Of a stretch of 8,753 nt of DNA, positions 1 through 8,100 are shown one piece after another. The stretch is taken from contig JAEWKG010000135.1 of assembly GCA_023386135.1 (NCBI GenBank), positions 1 through 8,753 on the forward strand, written 5' to 3'. Within the stretch, counting starts at the first letter, position 1. Every line of letters starts with the position of its first letter. This DNA is from Pseudomonadota bacterium (GTDB lineage: Bacteria; Pseudomonadota; Alphaproteobacteria; Sphingomonadales; Sphingomonadaceae). A program made the position numbers and the translations under genes. A model generated the notes under the pieces. The model ran no database searches and was not told the origin of the DNA. It saw only the letters and a list, made by a program, of their open reading frames with translations.

Positions 1-1
1 G

Positions 2-118
2 CGCCGCCAGGGCCTCGGCATCCCGCTCGCTCGCCAACTGGTCGAGGCGCACGGCGGCACCCTGTCGATCCTCTCCCGCGCGGGCGAGGGCACCACTGCG
101 ACCATCCAGCTGCCGTGA
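2..118 (+). CDS. Sensor histidine kinase, C-terminal fragment
   Basis: This is the 3' end of a gene that starts before the window; 38 codons and a TGA stop are visible. The peptide carries the end of a HATPase_c (GHKL) ATP-binding domain: the G2 box GLGIPLARQLVEAHGG (residues 4-19 of the fragment), then the closing GEGTTATIQLP strand. This arrangement is diagnostic of two-component sensor kinases, where the domain binds ATP and phosphorylates a histidine in the upstream dimerisation domain. The protein ends directly after the ATPase domain, so it has no C-terminal receiver domain. Sensor input, membrane segments and the phospho-accepting histidine lie outside the window, so the stimulus cannot be stated. 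Its stop overlaps the tsaE GTG start by 4 bases, suggesting co-transcription with the downstream operon. Confidence 0.88.
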   Translation, partial: RRQGLGIPLARQLVEAHGGTLSILSRAGEGTTATIQLP

Positions 119-552
119 TCCTCGACCTGCCCGACCTCGCGGCAATGGAGGACTTCGGCCGCCGCATTGCCGCGCGAGTCCGGCCCGGCGACGTGGTCGC
201 GCTCTTGGGCGGGCTCGGCGCGGGCAAGACCACGCTCGCCCGCGCGATCATTGCCGCGCTGGGGTACGATGGCGAAGTGCCGTCGCCGACGTTCACTATC
301 CTCGAGACTTACAACCAGCTCGATCCGCCGTTGGTGCACGCCGACTTCTATCGCCTCGACTCTCCTGCCGAGGCCGACGAGCTTGGTCTCGACGACTACC
401 GCGAAGGTGCCGTCCTCATCGCCGAATGGCCCGGCCGTGCGGGCGGCTTCGCGCATGAGCCGGGCTGCCTCTCCATCGCGTTGGAATCGGCGGGAAACGG
501 GCGGCGGGCGATTGTCGAACCGGGGGCCGATTGGCTAGGGCGCCTGCCATGA
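115..552 (+). CDS. tsaE: tRNA t6A biosynthesis ATPase TsaE (YjeE family)
   Basis: The 145-residue product is a normal length for TsaE, the P-loop ATPase that works with TsaB, TsaD and TsaC to make N6-threonylcarbamoyladenosine at position 37 of ANN-decoding tRNAs in the cytoplasm. Visible motifs are Walker A GGLGAGKTT (residues 32-40), the family signature SPTF (57-60), HADFYRL (75-81) and the late AEWPGRA block (103-109). I chose the GTG start at 115 because it overlaps the preceding TGA as GTGA and gives the usual short strand before the first helix. The next in-frame ATG (145) would remove that strand and also lacks a good Shine-Dalgarno. No strong Shine-Dalgarno precedes the GTG, which fits translational coupling. 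The gene ends in an ATGA overlap with the kinase. In enterobacteria tsaE sits beside the amidase gene amiB; here it also sits beside peptidoglycan-related genes. Confidence 0.95.
   Translation: MILDLPDLAAMEDFGRRIAARVRPGDVVALLGGLGAGKTTLARAIIAALGYDGEVPSPTFTILETYNQLDPPLVHADFYRLDSPAEADELGLDDYREGAVLIAEWPGRAGGFAHEPGCLSIALESAGNGRRAIVEPGADWLGRLP
537..540 (+). promoter_or_regulatory. Ribosome binding site for the AmgK-type kinase
   Basis: AGGG lies inside the end of tsaE, 8 bases before the ATG at 549. It supports this ATG, which overlaps the tsaE stop as ATGA, over an in-frame TTG at 531 that would add six residues and has no such site. Confidence 0.5.
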
Positions 553-1538
553 TCCTGCTCCCCGAAGGCCTGCATCCGTTTCTTGCCCACGCCGGCTGGG
601 GCGATGCGGAAGTCGACCCGATCCCGGGCGATGCCTCGTTCCGCCGCTATTTTCGCATCCGCGACGGCGAGCGCAAGGCGATGCTGATGCACGCCCCGCC
701 GCCGCAGGAAGACCCGCAACCGTTCCTCGACGTCGCGGCCTGGCTCAGCGCCAACGGCCAGCGTGCGCCCGAGGTCTACGCCGCCGATGCCGAGCGGGGC
801 TGGGCGCTGCTCGAGGATTTCGGCGACGATCGGATGCGCGATTGGCTCGAGCTCAATCCGGATGGCGAGGATGCGGCCTACGCAACCGCGATCGACGCGC
901 TGGTCGCGCTCCACCAGCGTTCGGCGGGTCCGTTCGGGCCGTACGACATGGCCGCCTATCTCCGCGAGACGGCGCTGTTCACCGAGTGGTATTGCCCCGC
1001 GGCAAGCCTCGAAGTGGACGAGGTTGGGCACGAGCGGGCGTGGGACGCGGTGCTGTCGCCGCTGCTCGCGCGGCAGGCGCCGGGCGTGACCGTGCTGCGC
1101 GACTACCACGCGGAAAACATCATGCTGCTGGAGCCCGAGAAGGCGGGCGGCGGTGCGCAGGGCCTGATCGATTTCCAGGACGCGCTGGTCGGGCACCCGG
1201 CCTACGACCTGGTCAGCCTGCTGCAAGACGCCCGGCGCGACGTGCCGGAAGAACTCGAGCGGCGCATGCTCGACCGGTACCTCGATCGCGCGGGTGCCGG
1301 AGGCGAGTTCGAAGCCGACTACGCTCGGCTGGGGGCGCAGCGAAATGCCAAGATCGTCGGCATCTTCGTCCGTTTGTGGAAGCGCGACGGGAAGCCGAAC
1401 TACCTGTCCCTCATCCCCCGCGTGTGGCGCGCGATGGAGCGCGACCTCGCGCACCCGGCGCTCGCTCCGGTGGCGGAATGGTTCGATCGCAACATTCCGC
1501 GCGAAGTGCGCGAGCATCTCGGAGGCCGGCTGGCGTGA
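549..1538 (+). CDS. amgK: AmgK-type N-acetylmuramate/N-acetylglucosamine 1-kinase (aminoglycoside phosphotransferase fold)
   Basis: The 329-residue protein belongs to the APH/choline-kinase-like superfamily. AmgK proteins phosphorylate the anomeric hydroxyl of MurNAc (and GlcNAc) with ATP, the first step of the recycling shortcut to UDP-MurNAc. The N-terminal nucleotide-binding lobe begins with GDASFRRYFR (residues 27-36), the glycine-rich loop equivalent. The catalytic loop reads LRDYHAENIM, with Asp185 as likely base and Asn190 as metal ligand. The metal-binding LIDFQDA follows, with Asp208, then GHPAYDLVSLLQDAR (215-229), typical of the family. The ATG at 549 overlaps the tsaE stop (ATGA). 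The substrate assignment rests mainly on the immediately following MurU-type gene, since this fold also covers other small-molecule kinases; older annotations call it simply aminoglycoside phosphotransferase. Antibiotic modification is unlikely in this setting. Confidence 0.85.
   Translation: MILLPEGLHPFLAHAGWGDAEVDPIPGDASFRRYFRIRDGERKAMLMHAPPPQEDPQPFLDVAAWLSANGQRAPEVYAADAERGWALLEDFGDDRMRDWLELNPDGEDAAYATAIDALVALHQRSAGPFGPYDMAAYLRETALFTEWYCPAASLEVDEVGHERAWDAVLSPLLARQAPGVTVLRDYHAENIMLLEPEKAGGGAQGLIDFQDALVGHPAYDLVSLLQDARRDVPEELERRMLDRYLDRAGAGGEFEADYARLGAQRNAKIVGIFVRLWKRDGKPNYLSLIPRVWRAMERDLAHPALAPVAEWFDRNIPREVREHLGGRLA
1521..1525 (+). promoter_or_regulatory. Ribosome binding site fixing the murU GTG start
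   Basis: A strong GGAGG lies within the end of the kinase gene, 9 bases before the GTG at 1535. It decides in favour of this GTG. The same frame is open far upstream (from 842), but that part only shadows the kinase gene, and the later ATG at 1562 would cut close to the nucleotide-binding loop. Confidence 0.7.
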
Positions 1539-2257
1539 CGAGCCTCGCCAGCGACACCGCGATGGTCATGGCGGCGGGGCTCGGCAAGCGGATGCGTCCG
1601 CTGACCGCGACCCAGCCCAAGCCGATGGTGCGAGTCGCGGGCAAGCCGCTGCTCGATCACGCGCTCGACCGGCTGGCCGAGGCGGGCGTTGCGAAGGCGG
1701 TGGTCAACGTCCATTACCTCGGCGACGCGATCGAGGCGCACGTGAAGGCGCGTTCGGCGCCCGTGGTGACCATCTCCGACGAGCGCGACCTGCTGCTCGA
1801 AACCGGCGGCGGGATGGCCAAGGCGCACCGCGCCGGCCTGCTGCCTGACCCGTTCTTCTGCCTCAACGCCGACAATATCTGGCTCGACGGCCCGCAGAAC
1901 GCGTTCGCCGACTTGTCGGCCGGGTGGCGGCCGAACGAGATGGACGCGCTGCTGCTGGTGGTCCCGCACTCGCGCGCAGCCAACTTCCGTGGGAGTGGCG
2001 ATTTCCACATGGACCCGGTCGGGCGCCTGTCGCGCCGCAAGCCGGGCCGCATCGCGCCGTTCATCTACACCGGCATCCAGCTCGTCAGCCACCGCCTGCT
2101 GCGCGACGCGCCCGATGGGCCGTTCGGCACGATGACGCTGTGGGAGCGCGCGATCGAGGAAGGGCGCCTCTACGGCACCACCTTCACCGGCCGCTGGTTC
2201 GAGGTCGGCACGCCCGAAGCGATCAAGCCGACCGAGGAAGCGCTGCGGAGTGGCTGA
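1535..2257 (+). CDS. murU: MurU-type N-acetylmuramate-1-phosphate uridylyltransferase
   Basis: The 240-residue protein has the sugar-nucleotidyltransferase (NTP_transferase) fold and a length close to Pseudomonas putida MurU, which converts MurNAc-1-phosphate and UTP to UDP-MurNAc and pyrophosphate. The N-terminal signature MAAGLGKRMRPLT (residues 12-24) is the nucleotide-binding loop, followed by QPKPM with Lys29. LLETGGGM (87-94) is the sugar/base-binding segment. LNADNIW (110-116) supplies the metal-binding Asp113. FEVGTPEAI (222-230) is the C-terminal active-site motif. The GTG start overlaps the kinase stop as GTGA and has a strong ribosome binding site. Adjacency to the AmgK-type kinase supports the MurNAc substrate; without it, mannose-1-phosphate or glucose-1-phosphate nucleotidyltransferases would be alternatives, though those are usually longer. 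The pathway uses recycled wall sugars and bypasses MurA, the fosfomycin target. Confidence 0.87.
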   Translation: MTSLASDTAMVMAAGLGKRMRPLTATQPKPMVRVAGKPLLDHALDRLAEAGVAKAVVNVHYLGDAIEAHVKARSAPVVTISDERDLLLETGGGMAKAHRAGLLPDPFFCLNADNIWLDGPQNAFADLSAGWRPNEMDALLLVVPHSRAANFRGSGDFHMDPVGRLSRRKPGRIAPFIYTGIQLVSHRLLRDAPDGPFGTMTLWERAIEEGRLYGTTFTGRWFEVGTPEAIKPTEEALRSG

Positions 2258-2266
2258 GCGGCCCCT

Positions 2267-5194
2267 ATGACCGACCGAGGGCCGCAAGTCTATTCGATCG
2301 CCGCCCACCGCGGGTTCGCCGATGCGCTCGTCGCGGGGCTGATCCCGCGCTACTCCGAGCCCGAACTGGGGTTGGCGCGGCTCACCCTGTTGCTGCCCTC
2401 CACCCGCGCGGCACGCACGGTGCAGGAGGCATTCGTCCGCGCGAGCGAGGGCGGTTTGCTGATGCCCCGCATGGCGGTGGTGGGCGATTTCGACCTCGAC
2501 GAGACGCTGGGACCGCTGCTCGATCCGCTCGGCGCGGCGGACATTCCGCGCGCTGTGGAGCCCACCTTCCGCTGGCTGCGCATCGCGGAATTGCTGCGCG
2601 AGGAAATGCCCGACGCACCTCGCGGCTCGGCGCTGCTGCGGCTGGCGCGCGAAGTGGCGCGGACGATGGACCGGCTGCTGGTCGAGGACATCGGCCCCGA
2701 GGAACTGCTCGGCGACCGTGTGCGCGAGATCGTCGGCGAGATGGCCGAGCACTGGCAGCGCTCGGTCCGCCTGTTCGCACGGGTCCAGGCGCGTTGGTTG
2801 GCGGAGCTCGGCGCGATGGGCGCGCTCGATGCCTCCGCGCGGCGCAATCGCCTGTTCGACCACGCATCGCGAGCGTGGAAGGCGCAGCCCCCGACGACCC
2901 CGGTGGCGGCGGCTGGCGTCACCAGCGCCAGCCCCGCCCTAGCAAAGTTGCTGCGCACCGTCAGCGAGTTGCCGCAGGGCGCGGTGATCCTGCCCGATCT
3001 CGACCTCGGGATGTCGGAGGCGGTGTGGGACGAGCTCGGAACCGCCGGAGGCCCGGACGACCCCCCGTTCGGCCAGGACGACGCGGTCACCCACCCGCAG
3101 TATCACCTGAAGCTGCTGCTCAACCGGATGGGCGTCAACCGCGCCGAGGTGCAGCAGTGGCACCGCCGCGGCCTCGCCGCCGCCCCGCCCGAGCGTAGCC
3201 ATGCGATCTCGAGCGTCTTCCTCCCGCCCGAGGCCAGCAAATCGTGGGTCGACCTGCCTCCCGAGAAGCGCCGCCTCGCGGGGGTGCGGGTGATGGAGAC
3301 AGCCAATCCCGAAGCCGAGGCGCAAGCGATCGCGTTGCTGATTCGCCAAGCGGTTGCAGTGCCGGAGAAGCGCGTCGCTTTGGTGACTCCCGACCGCGCG
3401 CTCGCCCGCCGGGTGGTCCAGCACCTGCGTCGCTGGAACATCGTCGCGGACGATTCCGCCGGGCGACCGCTTAGTCAGACCCCGGCGGGTAGGTTGCTGC
3501 TGCAGCTTGCCCAAGTGGCGTCGGAAAGCGCCGCGCCGGTTGCGCTGATCGCCGCCTTGTCGAACCCTCTGGTCCGCAGCGGCGAGGAACGAGGCAACTG
3601 GCTCGACCGGGTCCGTACGTTCGATCTCGCCTTGCGCGGCCCGCGCCCGGAGCCGGGTCTCGGCGGTCTCGCCCGCATCGCCGGAGATGCGAGCTTGAAT
3701 GACTGGTGGGGCGAGGTTGAACCACTTGTGCGCCCACTTGTGGCGGCGGAGACGTTGCCGCTGGCCGAGTGGCTCGACCGGCTCGCCGCCGCCGGGGAAG
3801 CCCTTGCCGGCGAGGCACTGTGGAGCCGCGAGGACGGGCGTTCTCTATCCGCGCTGATGGAAGACCTCCGCCTCCACGCCCGCCAAGTCGGCACCGTGCT
3901 CGAAGCCGGCGACCTCCACGCCGCGCTCGCCGACGCGATGGAGGCAGAAGCGGTCCGCCCGCCCTACGGCGGCCACCCCCGCGTCGCCATCTACGGCCTC
4001 ATCGAATCGCGCATGGCCCGCGCCGACCTGACCATCGCGGCGGGCCTCAACGAGGGCACCTGGCCGGCGCGTCCCGCGACCGATCAGTTGCTCGCTCCCG
4101 CTGTCCTGCGCGCGCTCGGGGTGCCCGGCGCCGATTTCCGCATCGGCCTGTCCGCGCACGATCTCGCCGCCGCGATGGGCGCGCCCGAGGTGGTGCTGAG
4201 CCGTTCGCGCCGCGATGAGAGCGGCCCGGCAATCGCGTCGCGTTTCCTTCTCCGGGTCCAGGCGCTGCTCGGCGAATTGGGCGACGCCCACCGTGAGACC
4301 GAGGCACCCGCGTTGGCGCAAGCCATCGATCTCGCGCCGCCCGGAGCGCCCTATCCGCAGCCCAAGCCGATGCCGAGCGCCGAGCAGCGCAAGGTGCCCC
4401 TCAGTGTCACCAGCCTCGACCGCCTGCGCGCCGATCCATACCAGTTCTACGCCTCGGCGATCCTCGGGCTGTCCGAGCTCGACCAGCTCGACGCGCAACC
4501 GACCCCGGCGTGGCAGGGCGAGCTCGCCCACAAAATCCTCGAGGTGTGGCACGGCACCGGCCGGCCGCTCGCCGAAATCGCCGAGCAAGAGCTGAACGCA
4601 ATGCACGCCCATCCGCTCACCCGCGCGCTGTGGCGGCCGCGGCTGCTGAAGGCGCTCGAATGGATCGAGGCGCAGGTTGCCGCCCATCCCGGCCGCACGC
4701 CGGCGTTGTGGGAAGCGTGGGGCCGGATGGAGTGGCGCGGCGTGCCCTTGCGCGGGCGGATCGACCGGCTCGACCGCCTGGAGGACGGCAGCTACGCGGT
4801 GGTCGACTACAAGACCGGCCGCCCGCCCTCGGGCGCGCAAGTCGAGGCGGGCTACGCGCTGCAGCTCGGCACGCTCGGGCTAATGGTCGAGGAGGGCGCG
4901 TTCGAGAAGGCACGCGGCACTGCGACACGGTTCGAATACTGGTCGCTCGGCAAGAGCAAGGATAGCGACACCGGCTTCGGCTACGTCACCACGCCGCTGC
5001 TCGAAGGCAACAAGCGCAGCGGCATCCCGCCTGCCGAGTTCCTCCCGCGCGCCCGCCAATACCTCGACGAAGCGCTCGACCTGTGGATCCTCGGCAGCGA
5101 GCCGTTTACCGCACGGCTCAACCCCGATGCGCCGGGCTATGCGACCTACGACCAGCTCATGCGCCTCGACGAATGGGTGGGGCGCGAGGGATGA
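2267..5194 (+). CDS. addB: AddB, nuclease/inactive-helicase subunit of the AddAB double-strand break repair complex (alphaproteobacterial type)
   Basis: This 975-residue protein is the partner of AddA. AddAB binds DNA ends, unwinds and degrades them, and leaves a 3' tail for RecA. The N-terminal part resembles an SF1 helicase but has no Walker A: the first-strand region reads LLLPSTRAARTVQEAF (about residues 41-56). Family blocks include AAGVTSASPALAKLL near 214-228 and GLNEGTWP (593-600). A RecB-type nuclease domain starts at about residue 713 (SVTSLDRLRADPYQFYA). It carries His755 (LAHKILE), GRIDRLDR with Asp833, VVDYKTG with Asp847 and Lys849, and Gln866 (LQL). This is the PD-(D/E)XK active site and looks intact, cutting the strand opposite to AddA. 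The protein contains no cysteine, so it cannot hold the C-terminal Fe-S cluster of Bacillus AddB. The ATG lies 9 bases after murU with only a weak Shine-Dalgarno. The end overlaps addA as ATGA. Confidence 0.95.
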   Translation: MTDRGPQVYSIAAHRGFADALVAGLIPRYSEPELGLARLTLLLPSTRAARTVQEAFVRASEGGLLMPRMAVVGDFDLDETLGPLLDPLGAADIPRAVEPTFRWLRIAELLREEMPDAPRGSALLRLAREVARTMDRLLVEDIGPEELLGDRVREIVGEMAEHWQRSVRLFARVQARWLAELGAMGALDASARRNRLFDHASRAWKAQPPTTPVAAAGVTSASPALAKLLRTVSELPQGAVILPDLDLGMSEAVWDELGTAGGPDDPPFGQDDAVTHPQYHLKLLLNRMGVNRAEVQQWHRRGLAAAPPERSHAISSVFLPPEASKSWVDLPPEKRRLAGVRVMETANPEAEAQAIALLIRQAVAVPEKRVALVTPDRALARRVVQHLRRWNIVADDSAGRPLSQTPAGRLLLQLAQVASESAAPVALIAALSNPLVRSGEERGNWLDRVRTFDLALRGPRPEPGLGGLARIAGDASLNDWWGEVEPLVRPLVAAETLPLAEWLDRLAAAGEALAGEALWSREDGRSLSALMEDLRLHARQVGTVLEAGDLHAALADAMEAEAVRPPYGGHPRVAIYGLIESRMARADLTIAAGLNEGTWPARPATDQLLAPAVLRALGVPGADFRIGLSAHDLAAAMGAPEVVLSRSRRDESGPAIASRFLLRVQALLGELGDAHRETEAPALAQAIDLAPPGAPYPQPKPMPSAEQRKVPLSVTSLDRLRADPYQFYASAILGLSELDQLDAQPTPAWQGELAHKILEVWHGTGRPLAEIAEQELNAMHAHPLTRALWRPRLLKALEWIEAQVAAHPGRTPALWEAWGRMEWRGVPLRGRIDRLDRLEDGSYAVVDYKTGRPPSGAQVEAGYALQLGTLGLMVEEGAFEKARGTATRFEYWSLGKSKDSDTGFGYVTTPLLEGNKRSGIPPAEFLPRARQYLDEALDLWILGSEPFTARLNPDAPGYATYDQLMRLDEWVGREG

Positions 5195-8100
5195 GCGGGG
5201 CGGTCTATCCCCTGCAGGACAACCAGGCGCGGGCGGTTGCGCCGGAGCGCAGCGTGTGGCTCTCCGCCTCCGCCGGCACGGGCAAGACGCAGGTGCTGTC
5301 CGCCCGCGTATTGCGCTTGCTGTTGCAGCCGGGTGTGAAGCCGTCGCAAATCCTCTGCCTCACCTTCACCAAGGCGGGCGCCGCCGAGATGGCGGAGCGG
5401 GTCAACGCGGTGCTCGCGCGCTGGGTGCGGCTGAAGCCCGACGAGCTCGGCGCCAACCTTCTCGCGATCGGAGCGCCGATCGATCCCGACACGCTGGCGC
5501 GGGCGCGCACGCGGTTCGCGGCGGTGCTCGATTGCCCCGGCGGGGGCCTCAGGATCGACACCATCCACGCGTTCTCGCAGTGGCTGCTCGCGGCGTTTCC
5601 GGACGAGGCGGGCCTAGTTCCGGGCACGCGGCCGATGGAGGACCGCGACCGCGAACTGCTGGCGCACAACGTGCTCGCCGCGCTGGTGACCGAAGCCGAA
5701 GCGACCGGCGAAATTTCGGTGCTCGACCCGCTGGCCATGCTCAGCGAGCGGATGGGTCCCGACGGCGTGCGCGGGTGGCTGATGCGCTGCGCCGAGGCGC
5801 GCGAGGTGTGGCAAGGGACCGGCGGGTGGCAGCCGCCGATGCGCGAGCGGGTGCTGGGCCTGATCGGGCTGCCGACTGATGCCGATGAAGCCAGCCTGGC
5901 CGAGCTGTGCGCTGAAGGGGTGTTCGACTGCCAGGCGCTGCAGCGCGTCCTGTCGGCCAACCAGGCGTGGGGCACCGCGACTGCCGACAAGTCGGTCGCC
6001 GCGATCGGCGATTTCCTTGCGGCTAGCGGCCTCGGACGGGCCCGCGCGGCGGCGCCGATGGAGGCCGCACTATTCACCCAGAAGGGCGAGGTGCGTTCGC
6101 TCAAGAACCTCGAGAAGTGCGATCCTAACTATGCCGACGACGCCGCTGCCGTCGCCGCATCGCTGCTCGCGTTGCGCGAACGGCAGGCACTGCTGGCGCT
6201 CGCCGGCTTCCTCACCCCCGCGCTGGAGTTGGGAAGGCGTTTCGCCCTCGCTTGGGAGGACGCCAAGGAGCGCGAGGGGCTGATCGACTTCGACGACCAG
6301 ATCCGCCGCGCCGCCGCGCTGCTGACGCGGTCGGATATCGCCGACTGGATACGTTACAAACTCGACCGCCGCTTCGACCACATCCTGATCGACGAGGCGC
6401 AGGATACCAACGAGGCGCAGTGGGACATCATCCGCGCGCTCACCGGCGATTTTTTCGCGGGCGAGGGGCGGCGCGGCAGCGAGACGATGCGCACGATCTT
6501 CGTGGTGGGCGACTACAAGCAGGCGATCTTCCGCTTTCAGGGCACCAGCCCGGAGAACTTCGCCACCGCGCGCCGGCACTACGCGGAGCTGATCGATGCG
6601 CTGGCGGACGAGGGCAAGGGCCGGTCGCTTCTCGACCTCGGCTTGGGGCGCAGCTACCGCACCGCGCAGCCGGTGCTCGATTTTGTCGACCGCGCGATCG
6701 GGGCGATTGGCCCGGAAAGCTTCGGGCTGCGGAACGCGGCCGAACCGCATGTCGGCGATGACCGGCCCGGTCTCGTCACCCTGTGGCAGCCCGTCTCCGC
6801 GCGCGAGGACGACCCGGACGACGACGGCCCGGAGGACTGGCTGTCCGAACCCGAGCGCGCGATGGCCAACCGCATCGCCGACCAGGTGAAGGATTGGCTC
6901 GATCACGGCTTCCCCCTGGTCAAGGGCGGCGCGCGCAATGCTGGCCCGGGCGACGTAATGGTGCTGGTGCGCAAGCGCCGCGAGCTTGCCGGCCTGATCG
7001 TCGCGCGGTTGCACGCGGCGGGCGTGCCGGTGGCGGGTATCGACCGGCTGCGGCTTGGCGCGCCGCTCGGGGTCAAGGACCTGCTCGCCGCGCTGCGCTT
7101 CGCCGCGCAGCCGCTCGACGATCTGAGCCTTGCGAACCTGCTCGTCAGCCCGCTGATCGGCTGGTCGCAGGAGGAGCTGCTCGATCACGGTTATCGCCCC
7201 AAGGGCACGAGGCTGTGGGATCATCTGCGCAAGGGCGCGCATGCGCGCCAGATCGAAACGGCGCAGCGCCTGCGCGATCTGCTCCGCCTTGCCGACTACG
7301 AGCCGCCGCAGGCGCTGCTGCACTGGCTGCTGGTCGGGCCGTGGCAGGGGCGTAAGGCGCTGGTCGCGCGGCTCGGGCGCGAGGTGAACGATCCGGTCGA
7401 CGAGCTGCTCAATGCCGCCAACGCCTACGCCTCGACCCAGACGCCAAGCCTCGCGGGCTTCCTCGCGTGGTTCGATGCGGGCGAGGGCGAGTTGAAGCGC
7501 GAGGCGGACGGCAGCGGTGGGCTGGTGCGGGTGATGACGGTGCACGGCTCGAAGGGGCTGCAGGCGCCGATCGTCATCCTCGCTGACGCCGCGGGCAATC
7601 CGGACGCTTCGCTGACCCGTGGGCTCAAGCTGGCCGAGGAGCTTCCCGGCGGTGGCGGGCGGACTGTACCGCTGCCGTCGCTGCGTAAGGAGGAGAAAGC
7701 GGGCCGCGTGCTCGAGGCCGAAGCGGCCGAGCGCGCAGCCGAGCGGCAGGAGCATTGGCGGCTGCTCTACGTCGCGATGACGCGCGCGGAGGAGGCGCTG
7801 TTCATCGGCGGCGCGCTGGGCAAGCGCGAGAAGGAGCCGGCGCCCGACTCGTGGTACGCTCGCCTGGCGCAATTGGTCGATGGCGCGCCGCTGGCCGATC
7901 CCATCTGGGGTGCGCGTTCGGAATGGGGACGCAGGGCCGACCCTGTGCCGCGCGTGGCTCCGCAATTGGAGGACGCGATCGATGAACTTCCAGTTTGGGC
8001 GACCACGGCGATCGGACCCGAGCCGCGCCCGCCGCGTCCGCTGGCGCCTTCGTCCGCGGGGGCGGAGCAGGGCTCCGATCCGCCGCTGCCCTCCGATGCC

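Noticed and set aside
842..1534. Possible long N-terminal extension of MurU
   Set aside because: The frame is open but encodes Arg/Gly/Ala-rich sequence shadowing the kinase gene; the GGAGG at 1521-1525 and the GTGA overlap place the start at 1535.
1400..2863. A 487-codon minus-strand open frame across murU and the start of addB
   Set aside because: It spans the boundary of two well-supported + strand genes and has low-complexity Arg/Gln/His-rich composition with no motif; long antisense frames are expected at this GC content. The same applies to minus-strand frames at 396-1517 and 3845-4840.
1924..3198. A 424-codon + strand frame crossing from murU into addB
   Set aside because: The product is Arg/Ala/Pro/Gly-rich with no domain and overlaps both genes in another frame, so it is not taken as a gene.
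5083..5190. Possible 36-residue N-terminal extension of AddA
   Set aside because: It lies within the AddB C-terminal coding region, has no family resemblance, and the ATG at 5191 gives the ATGA overlap and places the Q motif at the usual distance from the N-terminus.
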